A DNA stretch of 26,339 nucleotides from Pseudomonadota bacterium. Lineage in GTDB: Bacteria > Pseudomonadota > Gammaproteobacteria > Burkholderiales > Burkholderiaceae_C. The DNA lies in contig JAEWBU010000223.1 in NCBI GenBank assembly GCA_023390985.1, forward strand, positions 1 through 26,339, given 5' to 3'. The notes under the pieces are model-generated. The model was not told the DNA's origin and made no database searches. It worked only from the letters and a program-made list of their open reading frames with translations. Shown in pieces: positions 13,888-20,818 of the stretch. A program made the position numbers and the translations under genes. Within the stretch, counting starts at the first letter, position 1. Every line of letters starts with the position of its first letter.

Positions 13888-15543
13888 TTGAGCCGCTTCG
13901 GATACTGGCCGCGGCTGCTGCCGCAGCACCTGGAGGCGCCGCGCAACACGCTGTCGCGCAACCTGGAGATCTCGGCGCAGCGGTTCGGCGAGCGGGCCGC
14001 CATCCACTCGTTCGGACTGGACATCAGCTACGCACAGCTGCTGGCGGAGGTGGAGCGCTTCGCCGGCTGGCTGGTGCATCGCGCGGGCGTCGAGCGCGGC
14101 GACCGCGTGCTGCTCTATCTGCAGAACTCGGCGCAGTGGGTGATCGCCTACCACGGCATCCTGCGCGCCGACGCGATCGTGGTGCCGGTCAACCCGATGA
14201 ACCGCACGCCCGAGGTGGCGCATTACCTCCAGGACAGCGGCGCGTGCGTGGCCGTGTGCGCCCAGGACCTGCTGCCGCAGCTGGAGCCGGCGATGGCCGG
14301 GACGGCGCTGCGGCAGGTGGTCGTCGCGACCTACTCGGACTACCTGCCGACGGCTCCCGCGTACGAGCTGCCCGCGTGGTTGCGCGAGCCCTTCACCGGC
14401 GCCGGACCTCACACGGCGTGGCACGAAGTGATCGCGGCCGACCTGCGCCCCGGTCCCGCGCTCGCGCAGCCCGGCGACCTGTGCTGCCTGCCGTACACGT
14501 CCGGTTCGACCGGCGTGCCGCGCGCCTGCATGCACACGCACCGCAGCTTCATGCACAACGCCGCGGGCCTGGCGCTGTGGCATTGGACCCCGCCGGCCAG
14601 CGCCTTCCTGTGCGTGGCCCCGATGTACCACGTGGCCGGCCTGTCGCATTCGCTGAACCTGCCGATCTACGTGGGCGGCACGCTCGTCGTGCTGCCGCGC
14701 TGGGACCGCGACCTGGCGCTGAAGCTGATGAGCGGCCAGAAGGTGGCGCACGCCGCGATCCCGCCGACGGCCATCATCGACCTGCTCACGCATCCGCGCC
14801 TGAAGGAGCACGACCTCGGCGCGCTGCGCCGCGTGACGGCGGGCGGCGCCACCATGCCCGCCGAGGTGTGGCGGCAGCTGCGCGAGACGCTGGGCATCGA
14901 CTTCATCGAAGGCTACGGCATGACCGAGACGGCGGCCACCACGCACAACAACCCGATCGACCGGCCCAAGCGGCAGTGCCTGGGCGTGCCGTTCTTCGAC
15001 ACGAGGTCGATCGTGGCCGATCCGTCGACCCTGAAGCCGCTGCCGCAGGGCGAGGAGGGCGAGATCCTGGTGAGCGGCCCGCAGCTGTTCCAGGGCTACT
15101 GGAACCGTCCGGATGAGACCGCGGCGGCGTTCGTCGAGATCGACGGCGTGCGGTACCTGCGCACGGGCGACGTGGGCCGCATGGACGAGGACGGCTACTT
15201 CTTCATGACCGACCGCGCCAAGCGGATGATCAACGCGTCCGGCTTCAAGGTCTGGCCCGCGGAAGTGGAGGCCGTGCTGTACCAGCATCCCGGCGTCAGG
15301 GAGGCCTGCGTCATCGGGACCCGGGATCCTTACCGGGGCGAGACGGTCAAGGCGCTGGTGGTGCGGCACGATCACGCGTCCGCACTGACCGCCGAACAGC
15401 TGATCGACTGGGCGCGCCAGCGCATGGCGGCCTACAAGTACCCGCGCATCGTCGAGTTCACGACGCAGCTGCCCAAGTCGCCGGTTGGCAAGATCCTGTG
15501 GCGCGAGATGCAGGATGCGGAGAACGCACGCTTGAAGGCGTAG
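13888..15543 (+). CDS. Acyl-CoA synthetase (AMP-dependent ligase)
   Basis: A 551-residue member of the ANL (adenylate-forming) superfamily, which activates a carboxylic acid with ATP and joins it to CoA. It shows the phosphate-binding loop YTSGSTGVPRACMHTH (203-218; Arg-Ala replaces the common Lys-Gly), GYGMTETAATTH, YLRTGDVGRMDEDGYFFMTDRAKRMI with the adenine/ribose-binding Asp, the hinge and CoA segment INASGFKVWPAEVEAVL, and the C-terminal catalytic Lys535 in SPVGKILWR. The start is TTG at 13888; GAGGA, overlapping the stop of the Bug gene, lies 7 nt upstream and no suitable ATG exists. It ends the operon and is followed at once by a palindromic repeat. It most resembles medium- or long-chain fatty-acid ligases, but the acid is unknown. 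Confidence 0.92.
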   Translation: MSRFGYWPRLLPQHLEAPRNTLSRNLEISAQRFGERAAIHSFGLDISYAQLLAEVERFAGWLVHRAGVERGDRVLLYLQNSAQWVIAYHGILRADAIVVPVNPMNRTPEVAHYLQDSGACVAVCAQDLLPQLEPAMAGTALRQVVVATYSDYLPTAPAYELPAWLREPFTGAGPHTAWHEVIAADLRPGPALAQPGDLCCLPYTSGSTGVPRACMHTHRSFMHNAAGLALWHWTPPASAFLCVAPMYHVAGLSHSLNLPIYVGGTLVVLPRWDRDLALKLMSGQKVAHAAIPPTAIIDLLTHPRLKEHDLGALRRVTAGGATMPAEVWRQLRETLGIDFIEGYGMTETAATTHNNPIDRPKRQCLGVPFFDTRSIVADPSTLKPLPQGEEGEILVSGPQLFQGYWNRPDETAAAFVEIDGVRYLRTGDVGRMDEDGYFFMTDRAKRMINASGFKVWPAEVEAVLYQHPGVREACVIGTRDPYRGETVKALVVRHDHASALTAEQLIDWARQRMAAYKYPRIVEFTTQLPKSPVGKILWREMQDAENARLKA

Positions 15544-15551
15544 AGAAGCCC

Positions 15552-15642
15552 CGTCATTCCCGCGGAGGCGGGAATCCAGTGCTTTCTATCGGTTCCGCAC
15601 GGGAGACGGAAGCTCTGGATCCTCGCCTTCGCGGGGATGACG
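15552..15642. repeat. 91-bp palindromic dispersed repeat (REP/MITE-like)
   Basis: Two 27-bp terminal arms in inverted orientation (15552-15578 and 15616-15642) match at 23 of 27 positions around a 37-nt core. Each arm starts CGTCAT and ends ATCCA when read inward, and each forms its own hairpin. The left one is ATTCCCGC-GGAG-GCGGGAAT (perfect 8-bp stem, 15556-15575); the right one is ATCCTCGC-CTTC-GCGGGGAT with one mismatch. Elements of this type (GTCATTCCCGCG...GCGGGAATCCA) are scattered through many betaproteobacterial genomes. It fills the gap between the convergent ligase and MocR genes, encodes the tail of the latter, and may end transcription from both sides. Confidence 0.85.
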
Positions 15643-17055
15643 AGTTGCAGCCATCGCCTTCACCAACCGCCCCAGCGTCTTCAGCGCCGGCGCGAGCTGC
15701 TCCTCCCTCGGATGCCCGTAGTTGACGCGGATGTGGTGCCGGAACCGGCGGTCCGCCGAGAACAGCTGGCCGGGCGCGACGCTGATGTTCTGTGACAGCG
15801 CCAGGCGGTGCAGCTCCAGCGCGTCCACCGACTCCGGCAGTTCCAGCCAGACGAAGTAACCGCCCTCGGGCTGCGTGGCCCGCACTTCGCTGGGGAAGTG
15901 CTTGTGGATGCCCTCCATCGCGACCTGCCTCTGCCGCTCCAGCGTGGCGCGCAGTGAACGCAGGTGCTTGTCGTAGCCGCCTTCCTTCAGGAACTGCAGG
16001 ACGGCCAGCTGCGAGGGCACCGCGACCGAAAGCGTGCTCGAGAGCTTGAGTTCCTCCACCTTGCGCGCGAAGCGGCCCGCCGCCGCCCAGCCGACGCGGT
16101 AGCCCGGCGCCAGGCTCTTGGAGAACGAGCCGCAGTGCATCACCCAGCCGCCGCCGTCGAACGACTTCACGGGCGGCGGCCGCCGCAGGCCGAAGTACAG
16201 CTCGCCGTAGACGTCGTCCTCGATCAGGGGCAGTTCGTGGCGGGCCAGCAGGTCCGCGAGCCGCCGCTTGCGCTCCGCCGGCATCGTCGCGCCCAGCGGG
16301 TTCTGGAAGCTGGGCATGAACCAGCAGGCCTTCACGCGCTCGCGCTGGAGCACGGCTTCCAGCGACTCGAGCTGCACGCCTTCGCGCGGGTGGGTCGCCA
16401 CTTCCACCGCGCGCAGCTGCAGCCGCTCCAGCGCCTGCAGGCAGCCGTAGAACGCGGGCGACTCGATCGCCACCGCATCGCCCGGCCGCGTGACGGCCTG
16501 CAGGCACAGGTTGAGCGCCTCCATCGCGCCGCTGGTGATGACGATCTCCTCGGCGCTGGCCATCACGCCGTTGCCCATGTAGCGCAGCGCGATCTGGCGG
16601 CGCAGCTCGGGGTTGCCCGGCGCCAGGTCGTCGAGGAACCGCTGCGGCTGCAGCTCGCGCAGCGCCGAGCCCATGCCGCGCGCGAGCCGCGCCAGCGGAA
16701 ACAGCTCCGGGTTCGGGAAGGCCGATCCGATCGGGACCACGTCGCGCTCGCGGATGGAGCCGAGCACCTGCAGCACGAGTTCGTTGACCACGACCTCGCG
16801 CGATTCCGGCGCCGGATCGGCCGCCGGCGGCTCGGCGCGCGCGGTGATCGGCGCCTTCACGAAGTAGCCCGATCGCGGCCGGGCTTCGACCACGCCGCGC
16901 GCCTCCAGCAGGTAGTAGGCCTCGAAGACGGTGGAGGGGCTCACCGAGCGCGCGGCGATCGTTTCGCGCACGGAAGGCAGCTTGTCGCCGGGCCTCAGCG
17001 TGCCGGCCGCGACCAGGGACTCGATGTCCCCCGCCAGCTGTTCGTATTTGGTCAT
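15586..17055 (-). CDS. MocR-type GntR/aminotransferase regulator
   Basis: A 489-residue fusion regulator. An N-terminal GntR winged helix (about 3-66: QLAGDIESLVAAGTLRPGDKLPSVRETIAARSVSPSTVFEAYYLLEARG) joins a class I aminotransferase-like domain. The PLP lysine is Lys313 in SFSKSLAPGYRVGW. The motifs GNPELRRQIALRYMGNG, SFQNPLGATMP and IEDDVYGELYFG are also present. MocR proteins sense PLP adducts of amino compounds (GabR, PdxR, TauR and others) and often control a divergent gene; here that is a cytochrome c gene. The effector is unknown. The last 18 residues, from RHPREGEDP to the stop, are encoded by the palindromic repeat and are unlikely to be native. The ATG at 17055 sits just before the winged helix; a longer frame lacks support. 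Confidence 0.92.
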   Translation of the reverse strand: MTKYEQLAGDIESLVAAGTLRPGDKLPSVRETIAARSVSPSTVFEAYYLLEARGVVEARPRSGYFVKAPITARAEPPAADPAPESREVVVNELVLQVLGSIRERDVVPIGSAFPNPELFPLARLARGMGSALRELQPQRFLDDLAPGNPELRRQIALRYMGNGVMASAEEIVITSGAMEALNLCLQAVTRPGDAVAIESPAFYGCLQALERLQLRAVEVATHPREGVQLESLEAVLQRERVKACWFMPSFQNPLGATMPAERKRRLADLLARHELPLIEDDVYGELYFGLRRPPPVKSFDGGGWVMHCGSFSKSLAPGYRVGWAAAGRFARKVEELKLSSTLSVAVPSQLAVLQFLKEGGYDKHLRSLRATLERQRQVAMEGIHKHFPSEVRATQPEGGYFVWLELPESVDALELHRLALSQNISVAPGQLFSADRRFRHHIRVNYGHPREEQLAPALKTLGRLVKAMAATRHPREGEDPELPSPVRNR

Positions 17056-17092
17056 CGGAGTTCTGATATGCAGTTGCCACGGATTCTGACGT

Positions 17093-17153
17093 GCTGATCC
17101 GGTCTTCTCAAGCTGAGTGGCTCCTTCGAAGGGAACGGCCAGCTGATACGGTC
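17093..17153. promoter_or_regulatory. Direct repeats in the MocR-cytochrome divergent promoter
   Basis: GCTGATCCGGTC (17093-17104) and GCTGATACGGTC (17142-17153) match at 11 of 12 bases in the same orientation, 49 nt apart. Two more CTGAT copies lie at 17063 and 17178. MocR-type regulators typically bind direct repeats in their divergent promoters, so these are good candidate sites. The -10 and -35 boxes of the flanking genes could not be assigned. Confidence 0.55.
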
Positions 17154-17208
17154 GTTTTCGCCGCATCTGAACCTTATCTGATCACCCCGTGGCGGGCACA
17201 CTGACCGC

Positions 17209-17904
17209 ATGAACCTGCTCGCCTTCGTCGCCACCGCCCTGCTGGCACTGGCGACGCTCCAGCCCGCTTCGGCGGCTGCGCTTGATGACTCCCTGGCCCA
17301 GCGCATGAAGGCCTGCGTGGCGTGCCACGGCCAGGAGGGCAGGGCGACGAACCAGGGGTACTTCCCGCGCATCGCCGGCAAGCCCGCGGGCTACCTCTAC
17401 AACCAGCTGCGCAACTTCCGCGACGGCAAGCGGCAGAACGCCGTGATGGCCTACCTGGTCGGCCACATGTCCGACGACTACCTGCGCGAGATCGCCGACC
17501 ACTTCGCCGGGCTCGACCTGCCTTACCCGCCGCCCCAGACCACCGGCGCGCCCGCGGCCACGATCGCGCGCGGCGAGCAGCTGGTGCGGCAGGGCGATGC
17601 GGCGCGCGGCATCCCGGCCTGCTCGTCGTGCCATGGCGCGGCGATGACCGGCGTCGCGCCCGCGATGCCGGGGCTGCTGGGCCTGCCGCGCGACTACCTG
17701 CTGGCGCAGTTCGGTGCCTGGCGCAGCGGCGTGCGGCGCGCGGCGGAGCCCGATTGCATGGGCGAGATCGCGCGTCGCCTCTCGCCGGAAGACCTCAACG
17801 CGATGGCCACCTGGCTGTCGTCTCAACCGGTGCGGCACAACGTGGCCAAGGCGGACAGCCTGCCGCGGCCTTTGCCGATGCAGTGTGGGAGCGGTGTGCG
17901 ATGA
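17209..17904 (+). CDS. Diheme cytochrome c, cytochrome c4-like
   Basis: A 231-residue periplasmic electron carrier. A Sec signal peptide (residues 1-23, ending SAAA) precedes two cytochrome c domains with heme-attachment motifs CVACH (36-40) and CSSCH (138-142). Methionines in NAVMAYLVGHM and around LNAMATWL are candidate distal heme ligands. GYFPRIAGKPAGYLYNQLRNFRDGKR is typical of the cytochrome c4/c553 group, which carries electrons between dehydrogenases and terminal oxidases. Its stop overlaps the start of the triheme cytochrome gene as ATGA. The gene is divergent from the MocR regulator. No obvious Shine-Dalgarno sequence is seen before the ATG. Confidence 0.9.
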   Translation: MNLLAFVATALLALATLQPASAAALDDSLAQRMKACVACHGQEGRATNQGYFPRIAGKPAGYLYNQLRNFRDGKRQNAVMAYLVGHMSDDYLREIADHFAGLDLPYPPPQTTGAPAATIARGEQLVRQGDAARGIPACSSCHGAAMTGVAPAMPGLLGLPRDYLLAQFGAWRSGVRRAAEPDCMGEIARRLSPEDLNAMATWLSSQPVRHNVAKADSLPRPLPMQCGSGVR

Positions 17905-19166
17905 AGGCGCTCAAGGTTCTGGTCGGCGCGGTCGTCGCGCTCGTCGCGGCGAGTGCCCTGGTCGCCTGGCTCAACGTGCGCGGTGAAGGCTCCATCGACG
18001 AAACGCTGCCCGCCGGCGCGCCTTCCGCCGAGCTCGTGCAGCGCGGCGCGTATCTCGCGCGAGTGGGCAACTGCGCGGCCTGCCACACGGCGCGCGGCGG
18101 TGACGCCTTCGCCGGCGGCAAGGCCATCGCCACGCCGTTCGGCAGCGTGTTCGCGAGCAACATCACGCCGGATGCGGAGACCGGCATCGGGCGCTGGAGC
18201 GCCGACCACTTCTGGCGCGCCATGCACCACGGCCGCTCGCGCGACGGGCGGCTGCTGTATCCCGCGTTCCCTTACCCGGACTACACGCTCATCACGCGCG
18301 AGGACTCGGACGCGCTCCATGCGTTCCTCCGCAGCCAGCCGCCGGTGCGCCGGCCCAACCAGGCGCACGACCTGCGCTTTCCCTACAGCTCGCAGGCGTC
18401 GCTCGCGGTGTGGCGCGCGCTCTTCTTCACGCCCGGCAGCTTCGAGCCGCAGCCGGCGCAGTCCGCCGAGTGGAACCGCGGCGCCTACCTGGTGCGCGGG
18501 CTCGGCCACTGCCAGGCCTGCCACGCGCCGCGCAACGCGTTCGGCGCCACGCGCGATCCGCTGGAGCTCAGCGGCGGCCTGATCCCGATGCAGAACTGGT
18601 ACGCGCCCTCGCTCGCGTCGGCGGCCGAAGCCGGCGTGCAGGGCTGGACCGGCGACGAAGTGGTGCGCCTGCTCAAGGACGGCACCAGCGCCAAAGGCAC
18701 GGCCATGGGCCCGATGGCCGAGGTGGTTGCGGGCAGCACGCGGCACATGAGCGATCCGGACCTGCGGGCGATGGCCACCTTTCTGCGCGAACTGCCGCAG
18801 CACGCGCCCGCCGCCCCGGACCACACCCCCGCCGTGCCGGCCGATGTGATGGCGCTGGGCGCACGCATCTACAAGGCGCAATGCGCCGAATGCCACGGGG
18901 AGCGCGGCGAGGGCGGCGCCGCGGCGTACCCGCCCCTGGCCGGCCATCGCACGGTGACCCTGCCGTCGGCCGCCAATCTCGTGAAGGTGATCGTGCACGG
19001 CGGCTTCCCGGCCACCACGCCCGGCAATCCTCGCCCGTACGGCATGCCGCCGTTCGGCCAGAGCCTCAGCGATCCGGAGATCGCGGCCGTCGCTTCGTTC
19101 GTGCGGCGGTCCTGGGGCAACGACGCGCCGGGCGTGAGCACCTTCGACGTCCACCGCATCCGCTGA
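17901..19166 (+). CDS. Triheme cytochrome c, dehydrogenase-subunit type
   Basis: A 421-residue protein with an N-terminal membrane anchor or uncleaved signal (about 4-24) and three heme motifs: CAACH (58-62), CQACH (204-208) and CAECH (328-332). This is the arrangement of the cytochrome subunit of membrane-bound alcohol, gluconate and aldehyde dehydrogenases. Phrases such as GRWSADHFWRAMHHGRSRDGRLLYPAFPYPDYT, SLASAAEAGVQGWTGDEVVRLLKDG and MPPFGQSLSDPEIAAVASFVRRSWGN are characteristic. Such a subunit normally receives electrons from a partner dehydrogenase (flavin, PQQ or molybdenum). None lies beside it here, so it may serve a distant enzyme or pass electrons with the diheme protein. It is coupled to the upstream gene by ATGA. 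Confidence 0.9.
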   Translation: MKALKVLVGAVVALVAASALVAWLNVRGEGSIDETLPAGAPSAELVQRGAYLARVGNCAACHTARGGDAFAGGKAIATPFGSVFASNITPDAETGIGRWSADHFWRAMHHGRSRDGRLLYPAFPYPDYTLITREDSDALHAFLRSQPPVRRPNQAHDLRFPYSSQASLAVWRALFFTPGSFEPQPAQSAEWNRGAYLVRGLGHCQACHAPRNAFGATRDPLELSGGLIPMQNWYAPSLASAAEAGVQGWTGDEVVRLLKDGTSAKGTAMGPMAEVVAGSTRHMSDPDLRAMATFLRELPQHAPAAPDHTPAVPADVMALGARIYKAQCAECHGERGEGGAAAYPPLAGHRTVTLPSAANLVKVIVHGGFPATTPGNPRPYGMPPFGQSLSDPEIAAVASFVRRSWGNDAPGVSTFDVHRIR

Positions 19167-19177
19167 AGGAAAATTGA

Positions 19178-19354
19178 ATGAACATCGTTCGCCAGGTCAA
19201 GACCGTCATGTGGAGTTTCGTCGGCCTCGGCCGCCGCCAGGACATGGCCGAGATCCATCAGCGCGGCAATCCGCTCGTGCTGGTGCTCATCGCCTTCGTG
19301 CTCGTGCTCATGCTGCTGGGCACGCTCGCTTTGATCGCGCACGCGGTCGTGTGA
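19178..19354 (+). CDS. DUF2970 small membrane protein
   Basis: A 58-residue protein. It has a basic N-terminal stretch with VKTVMWSFVGLGRRQDM, a short charged loop (AEIHQRGNP), and one hydrophobic helix (about 33-57). This pattern matches DUF2970, a betaproteobacterial family often found among cytochrome oxidase assembly genes. That fits its place directly after two cytochrome c genes. The function is unknown; a role in respiratory complex assembly is a guess from context. AAGGA lies 7 nt before the ATG, and the triheme cytochrome stop is 11 nt upstream, so it is likely in the same operon. Confidence 0.75.
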   Translation: MNIVRQVKTVMWSFVGLGRRQDMAEIHQRGNPLVLVLIAFVLVLMLLGTLALIAHAVV

Positions 19355-19358
19355 GACC

Positions 19359-20303
19359 TTGAGCAGCCGCGCCCCGCTGGAGCCGCGCGACCTGGCCAGC
19401 ATCCTGCTGGTGGTCGTCACCTGGGGCGTGAACTTCGTGGTGATGAAGGTGGGGCTCGCCAGCCTCACGCCTTTCCAGCTGGGCGCCGGGCGCTACCTGT
19501 TCGCCTTCCTGCCGCTGGCCCTGTTCATCCGGCCGCCTCGCGTGCCCGTGCGCTGGCTGCTGGCCTTCGGGCTGGCCCAGGGCGTCGGTCAGTTCGGCCT
19601 GCTGTTCGTGGCCCTGCACGTGGGCATGAGCGCCGCGCTGGCCTCCGTGCTGGTCCAGACGCAGGTGTTCTTCAGCGCGCTGTTCGGCGTGACCCTGCTT
19701 GACGAGCGCATCGCCGCGCCACTCAAGCTGGGCATGGCCTTCGCGGCGCTCGGTCTCGCCTGTTTCGCGTGGGACAGCGCGTCGGCGAGCGGCGCGGTCA
19801 CTGCTTGGGGCCTGGCGCTGACGCTGGCTTCGGCCGCGATGTGGGCCGCCTCGAACATCGTGGTGCGCAAGGCCCGGCAGGCGGCCGGCGACTTCGATCC
19901 GCTGGCGTTCGTGGTCTGGTGCAGCGGCGTGCCCATCCTGCCCTTCGTCGCGCTGAGCTGGTGGTTCGATCCCCCGGCGGTCCACGCGAACTGGCTGCAT
20001 GCGCCGTGGAGCGCCTGGCTGGCGATCGCCTTCCTCGGCTGGCTGGCCACCGACCTGGGCTACGGCCTGTGGACGCGCCTGCTGCAGCGCTTCCCCGCGA
20101 GCCGCGTCGCGCCGTTCAGCCTGGGCGTGCCGCTCATCGGGCTGGGCGCGGGCATCCTCTTCCTCGGCGAACAGGTGCGGCCGCTGCAGTGGACGGGCGC
20201 CGCGCTGGTGCTGTGCGCGCTGGCGTGCGTGGTGGCCGGCGCGCGGTTCCCTACTTCCGCCGGCTCAGGACCTCGGCCCGCTGCTCCGGGGTCAGGTGAT
20301 TGA
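19359..20303 (+). CDS. EamA/DMT-family transporter
   Basis: A 314-residue inner-membrane protein with about ten transmembrane helices in two EamA repeats. The first starts at LASILLVVVTWGVNFVVMKVGLA, the second near VTAWGLALTLASAAMWAASNIVVRKA. It resembles RhtA/YdcZ-type exporters of amino acids or metabolites. The start is TTG at 19359; the next in-frame ATG would remove most of the first helix. Upstream there is only a weak GAG, and the DUF2970 stop lies 4 nt before. The last 18 residues after VVAGARF are not membrane-embedded and overlap the end of a gene on the opposite strand by 53 nt. The substrate is unknown. Confidence 0.88.
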   Translation: MSSRAPLEPRDLASILLVVVTWGVNFVVMKVGLASLTPFQLGAGRYLFAFLPLALFIRPPRVPVRWLLAFGLAQGVGQFGLLFVALHVGMSAALASVLVQTQVFFSALFGVTLLDERIAAPLKLGMAFAALGLACFAWDSASASGAVTAWGLALTLASAAMWAASNIVVRKARQAAGDFDPLAFVVWCSGVPILPFVALSWWFDPPAVHANWLHAPWSAWLAIAFLGWLATDLGYGLWTRLLQRFPASRVAPFSLGVPLIGLGAGILFLGEQVRPLQWTGAALVLCALACVVAGARFPTSAGSGPRPAAPGSGD

Positions 20304-20553
20304 ACATCCGGCACATGGCCTCGGCGTTGCGGTCGTTGACGCTGTAGGGCCAGGCGCACTCCGGCGTGATCTCCGGGGGCGCGCCCGATGCGTGATCGGA
20401 GGGAGTCGCACGGAACCCGGAAGCCGCGAAGCCGCCCAGGATCCAGGTCCAGAACGCCGCGGCCAGGATCGACAGGAGGACCAGCGAGATCACGATCGTC
20501 CACTTGACGACCGCGTGGATCCTCGGGAAACCCTCGGGCTCCACTCCGTTCAC
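20251..20553 (-). CDS. Small membrane protein of unknown function
   Basis: A 100-residue protein I do not recognise. It has one transmembrane helix (about 17-41: WTIVISLVLLSILAAAFWTWILGGF). A hydrophilic part follows, with two cysteines (PECAWPY at 66 and AMCRMF at 81) and a C-terminus LTPEQRAEVLSRRK. The start is GTG at 20553, one base after the stop of the upstream 84-residue gene, so the two are probably cotranslated. No clear Shine-Dalgarno sequence precedes it. Its 3' end overlaps the EamA gene convergently by 53 nt. Normal composition, a sensible helix and tight spacing support a real gene. Confidence 0.65.
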   Translation of the reverse strand: MNGVEPEGFPRIHAVVKWTIVISLVLLSILAAAFWTWILGGFAASGFRATPSDHASGAPPEITPECAWPYSVNDRNAEAMCRMFNHLTPEQRAEVLSRRK

Positions 20554-20554
20554 C

Positions 20555-20809
20555 TCAGTCGGGCTTGAACTCCGAGCTGAACTTCGCCGCGTCGGCCTCC
20601 AGCTCGAACGTCACCAGTTGGCCGTTCTTCCCGTCGGCGAGCCGGTGCGCGGCGAACAGGCTGTACTTGCCCTTCAGGTGGAAGCTGGGCAGGTCGATGA
20701 GCGCGTACGGATGGGGCACGAACACCTCGTGCAGGAAGACCTCGCGGTGCCGGTTGCGCGGTGACGGGAAGAGCTTGTACTCGGGCGTGTTGAAGGCGGC
20801 TTCGGGCAT
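20555..20809 (-). CDS. Conserved-looking small protein of unknown function
   Basis: An 84-residue soluble protein I do not recognise. It lacks a signal peptide or membrane helix and has a balanced composition (MPEAAFNTPEYKLFPSP at the start, DLPSFHLKGKYSLFAAH in the middle, ELEADAAKFSSEFKPD at the end). It begins 9 nt after the ParB-like gene and ends one base before the next GTG. It therefore looks like the middle gene of a three-gene unit. No good Shine-Dalgarno sequence is seen; translation may depend on the upstream gene. The protein sequence looks genuine because, unlike the antisense frames around it, it is not dominated by Arg, Ala and Pro. Confidence 0.65.
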   Translation of the reverse strand: MPEAAFNTPEYKLFPSPRNRHREVFLHEVFVPHPYALIDLPSFHLKGKYSLFAAHRLADGKNGQLVTFELEADAAKFSSEFKPD

Positions 20810-20818
20810 GCCGCGAGC

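Noticed and set aside
13876..13890. A frameshift or missing start in the acyl-CoA ligase
   Set aside because: The frame is complete from a TTG codon with GAGGA 7 nt upstream, so a TTG start explains it.
12831..15375. Long minus-strand frames opposite the Bug and ligase genes
   Set aside because: They are His/Arg/Gln-rich antisense shadows with no motifs, opposite genes with complete family signatures.
15552..15642. A CRISPR repeat or transposon end
   Set aside because: There is only one unit of two inverted arms, no regularly spaced direct repeats and no transposase gene; it fits a small palindromic dispersed repeat.
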